Below are positions 63,768 to 64,000 of a stretch of 64,000 bases of DNA, in pieces. Origin of the DNA: Mucilaginibacter xinganensis (GTDB lineage: Bacteria > Bacteroidota > Bacteroidia > Sphingobacteriales > Sphingobacteriaceae); the NCBI RefSeq assembly GCF_002257585.1, contig NZ_CP022743.1, positions 5,208,001-5,272,000 of the forward strand, read 5' to 3'. Numbering within the stretch: the stretch's first letter is position 1; every line of letters begins with the position of its first letter. The notes under the pieces are model-generated. The model saw only the letters and a list, made by a program, of their open reading frames with translations. It made no database searches and was not told the origin of the DNA. A program made the position numbers and the translations under genes.

Positions 63768-64000
63768 CTATATTGAATAAAATGGCGATCCTTTTTTGAA
63801 GATCATTTTAAAGGTAAACTTTATAAAATAACCCGGCGTTTTGTAAAACAGAAATCCCTTTTTAAAACTCAAAAGATATTTTAATGCAAGGCTATAAATT
63901 TTCCTGTTGGGCCAATTGTTTGAGGCACAGATCCAGATAAATTCATTAAGAATTTTATATTCAAACCTGCATAAGCTGTTAAAGCTGGTATTAACACAAA
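63768..64000 (-). CDS. C-terminal end of a further operon gene, probably a glycosyltransferase
   Basis: The open minus-strand frame from the right edge to TAG 63768-63770 encodes 76 or so residues, including RFEYKILNEFIWICASNNWP and FYKTPGYFIKFTFKMIF. Basic, amphipathic tails of this kind are common at the ends of GT2 enzymes, but no motif allows a firm family. It stops 7 bp before the next gene's ATG, so the operon continues beyond the window. Confidence 0.55.
   Translation of the reverse strand, partial: CVNTSFNSLCRFEYKILNEFIWICASNNWPNRKIYSLALKYLLSFKKGFLFYKTPGYFIKFTFKMIFKKGSPFYSI

Noticed and set aside
34226..64000. Search for a protein with a C-terminal sorting signal as exosortase target
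   Set aside because: No protein in the window ends in the expected motif, single helix and basic cluster, so none was called.

Overview
The window looks like a Bacteroidota chromosome segment, most likely Sphingobacteriaceae (Mucilaginibacter/Pedobacter-like). This rests on the -7 boxes of TAnnTTTG type, the GG-leader peptide style, the SusD-free but lipoprotein-rich secretome, the short F1 epsilon subunit and the exosortase-linked polysaccharide genes. The species assignment is inference from gene content; no database was searched.

Region 1 (1-15.35 kb) is a complete fatty-acid beta-oxidation regulon. On the minus strand lie etfB-etfA-thioesterase-acyl-CoA-binding protein, then DUF2147-fadN-fadA-fadE-acyl-CoA synthetase-enoyl-CoA isomerase-SDR reductase (cut by the left edge). 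On the plus strand lie a FadL-type outer-membrane transporter and an SGNH lipoprotein esterase/lipase. An AraC-type regulator sits between them. A 29-bp sequence is conserved in front of all three transcription units, always the same distance upstream of a matching -33/-7 pair. This is the best-supported regulatory discovery in the window.

Region 2 (15.98-19.04 kb) is a plus-strand envelope cassette: two cytochrome-c-like lipoproteins, a YceI protein, a DUF5777 beta-barrel and a membrane-anchored OB-fold protein.

Region 3 (19.03-22.97 kb) is an accessory island made by tandem duplication. Each unit has an AT-rich upstream region, a short ORF, a nearly invariant leader RNA, a GG-leader precursor peptide with an eight-cysteine core, and a GT25-like glycosyltransferase. 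The glycosyltransferase of the first unit has decayed. That of the second is intact and is itself two fused copies of the same domain.

Region 4 (23.3-34.2 kb) is mostly housekeeping: a secreted hypothetical protein, a RibD-C/DHFR-like reductase, atpD-atpC, a quinone oxidoreductase, an FtsX-type ABC permease, a peroxiredoxin, tRNA-Arg(ACG), adk, obgE and an acyltransferase. Three intergenic gaps here hold stuttering, partly palindromic repeats.

Region 5 (34.2-64.0 kb) is one essentially gapless minus-strand surface-polysaccharide operon of at least 30 genes, running off the right edge. It holds glycosyltransferases of several families (GT2, GT4-like, GT10, GT11, exostosin-like, GT-C-like), a Wzy-like polymerase, methyltransferases, acyl/acetyltransferases, and a protein that fuses a GT2 domain to an exosortase-like membrane domain. 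A three-gene GT cassette occurs twice, each time next to a fucosyltransferase, which suggests a fucose-decorated exopolysaccharide or glycoconjugate.
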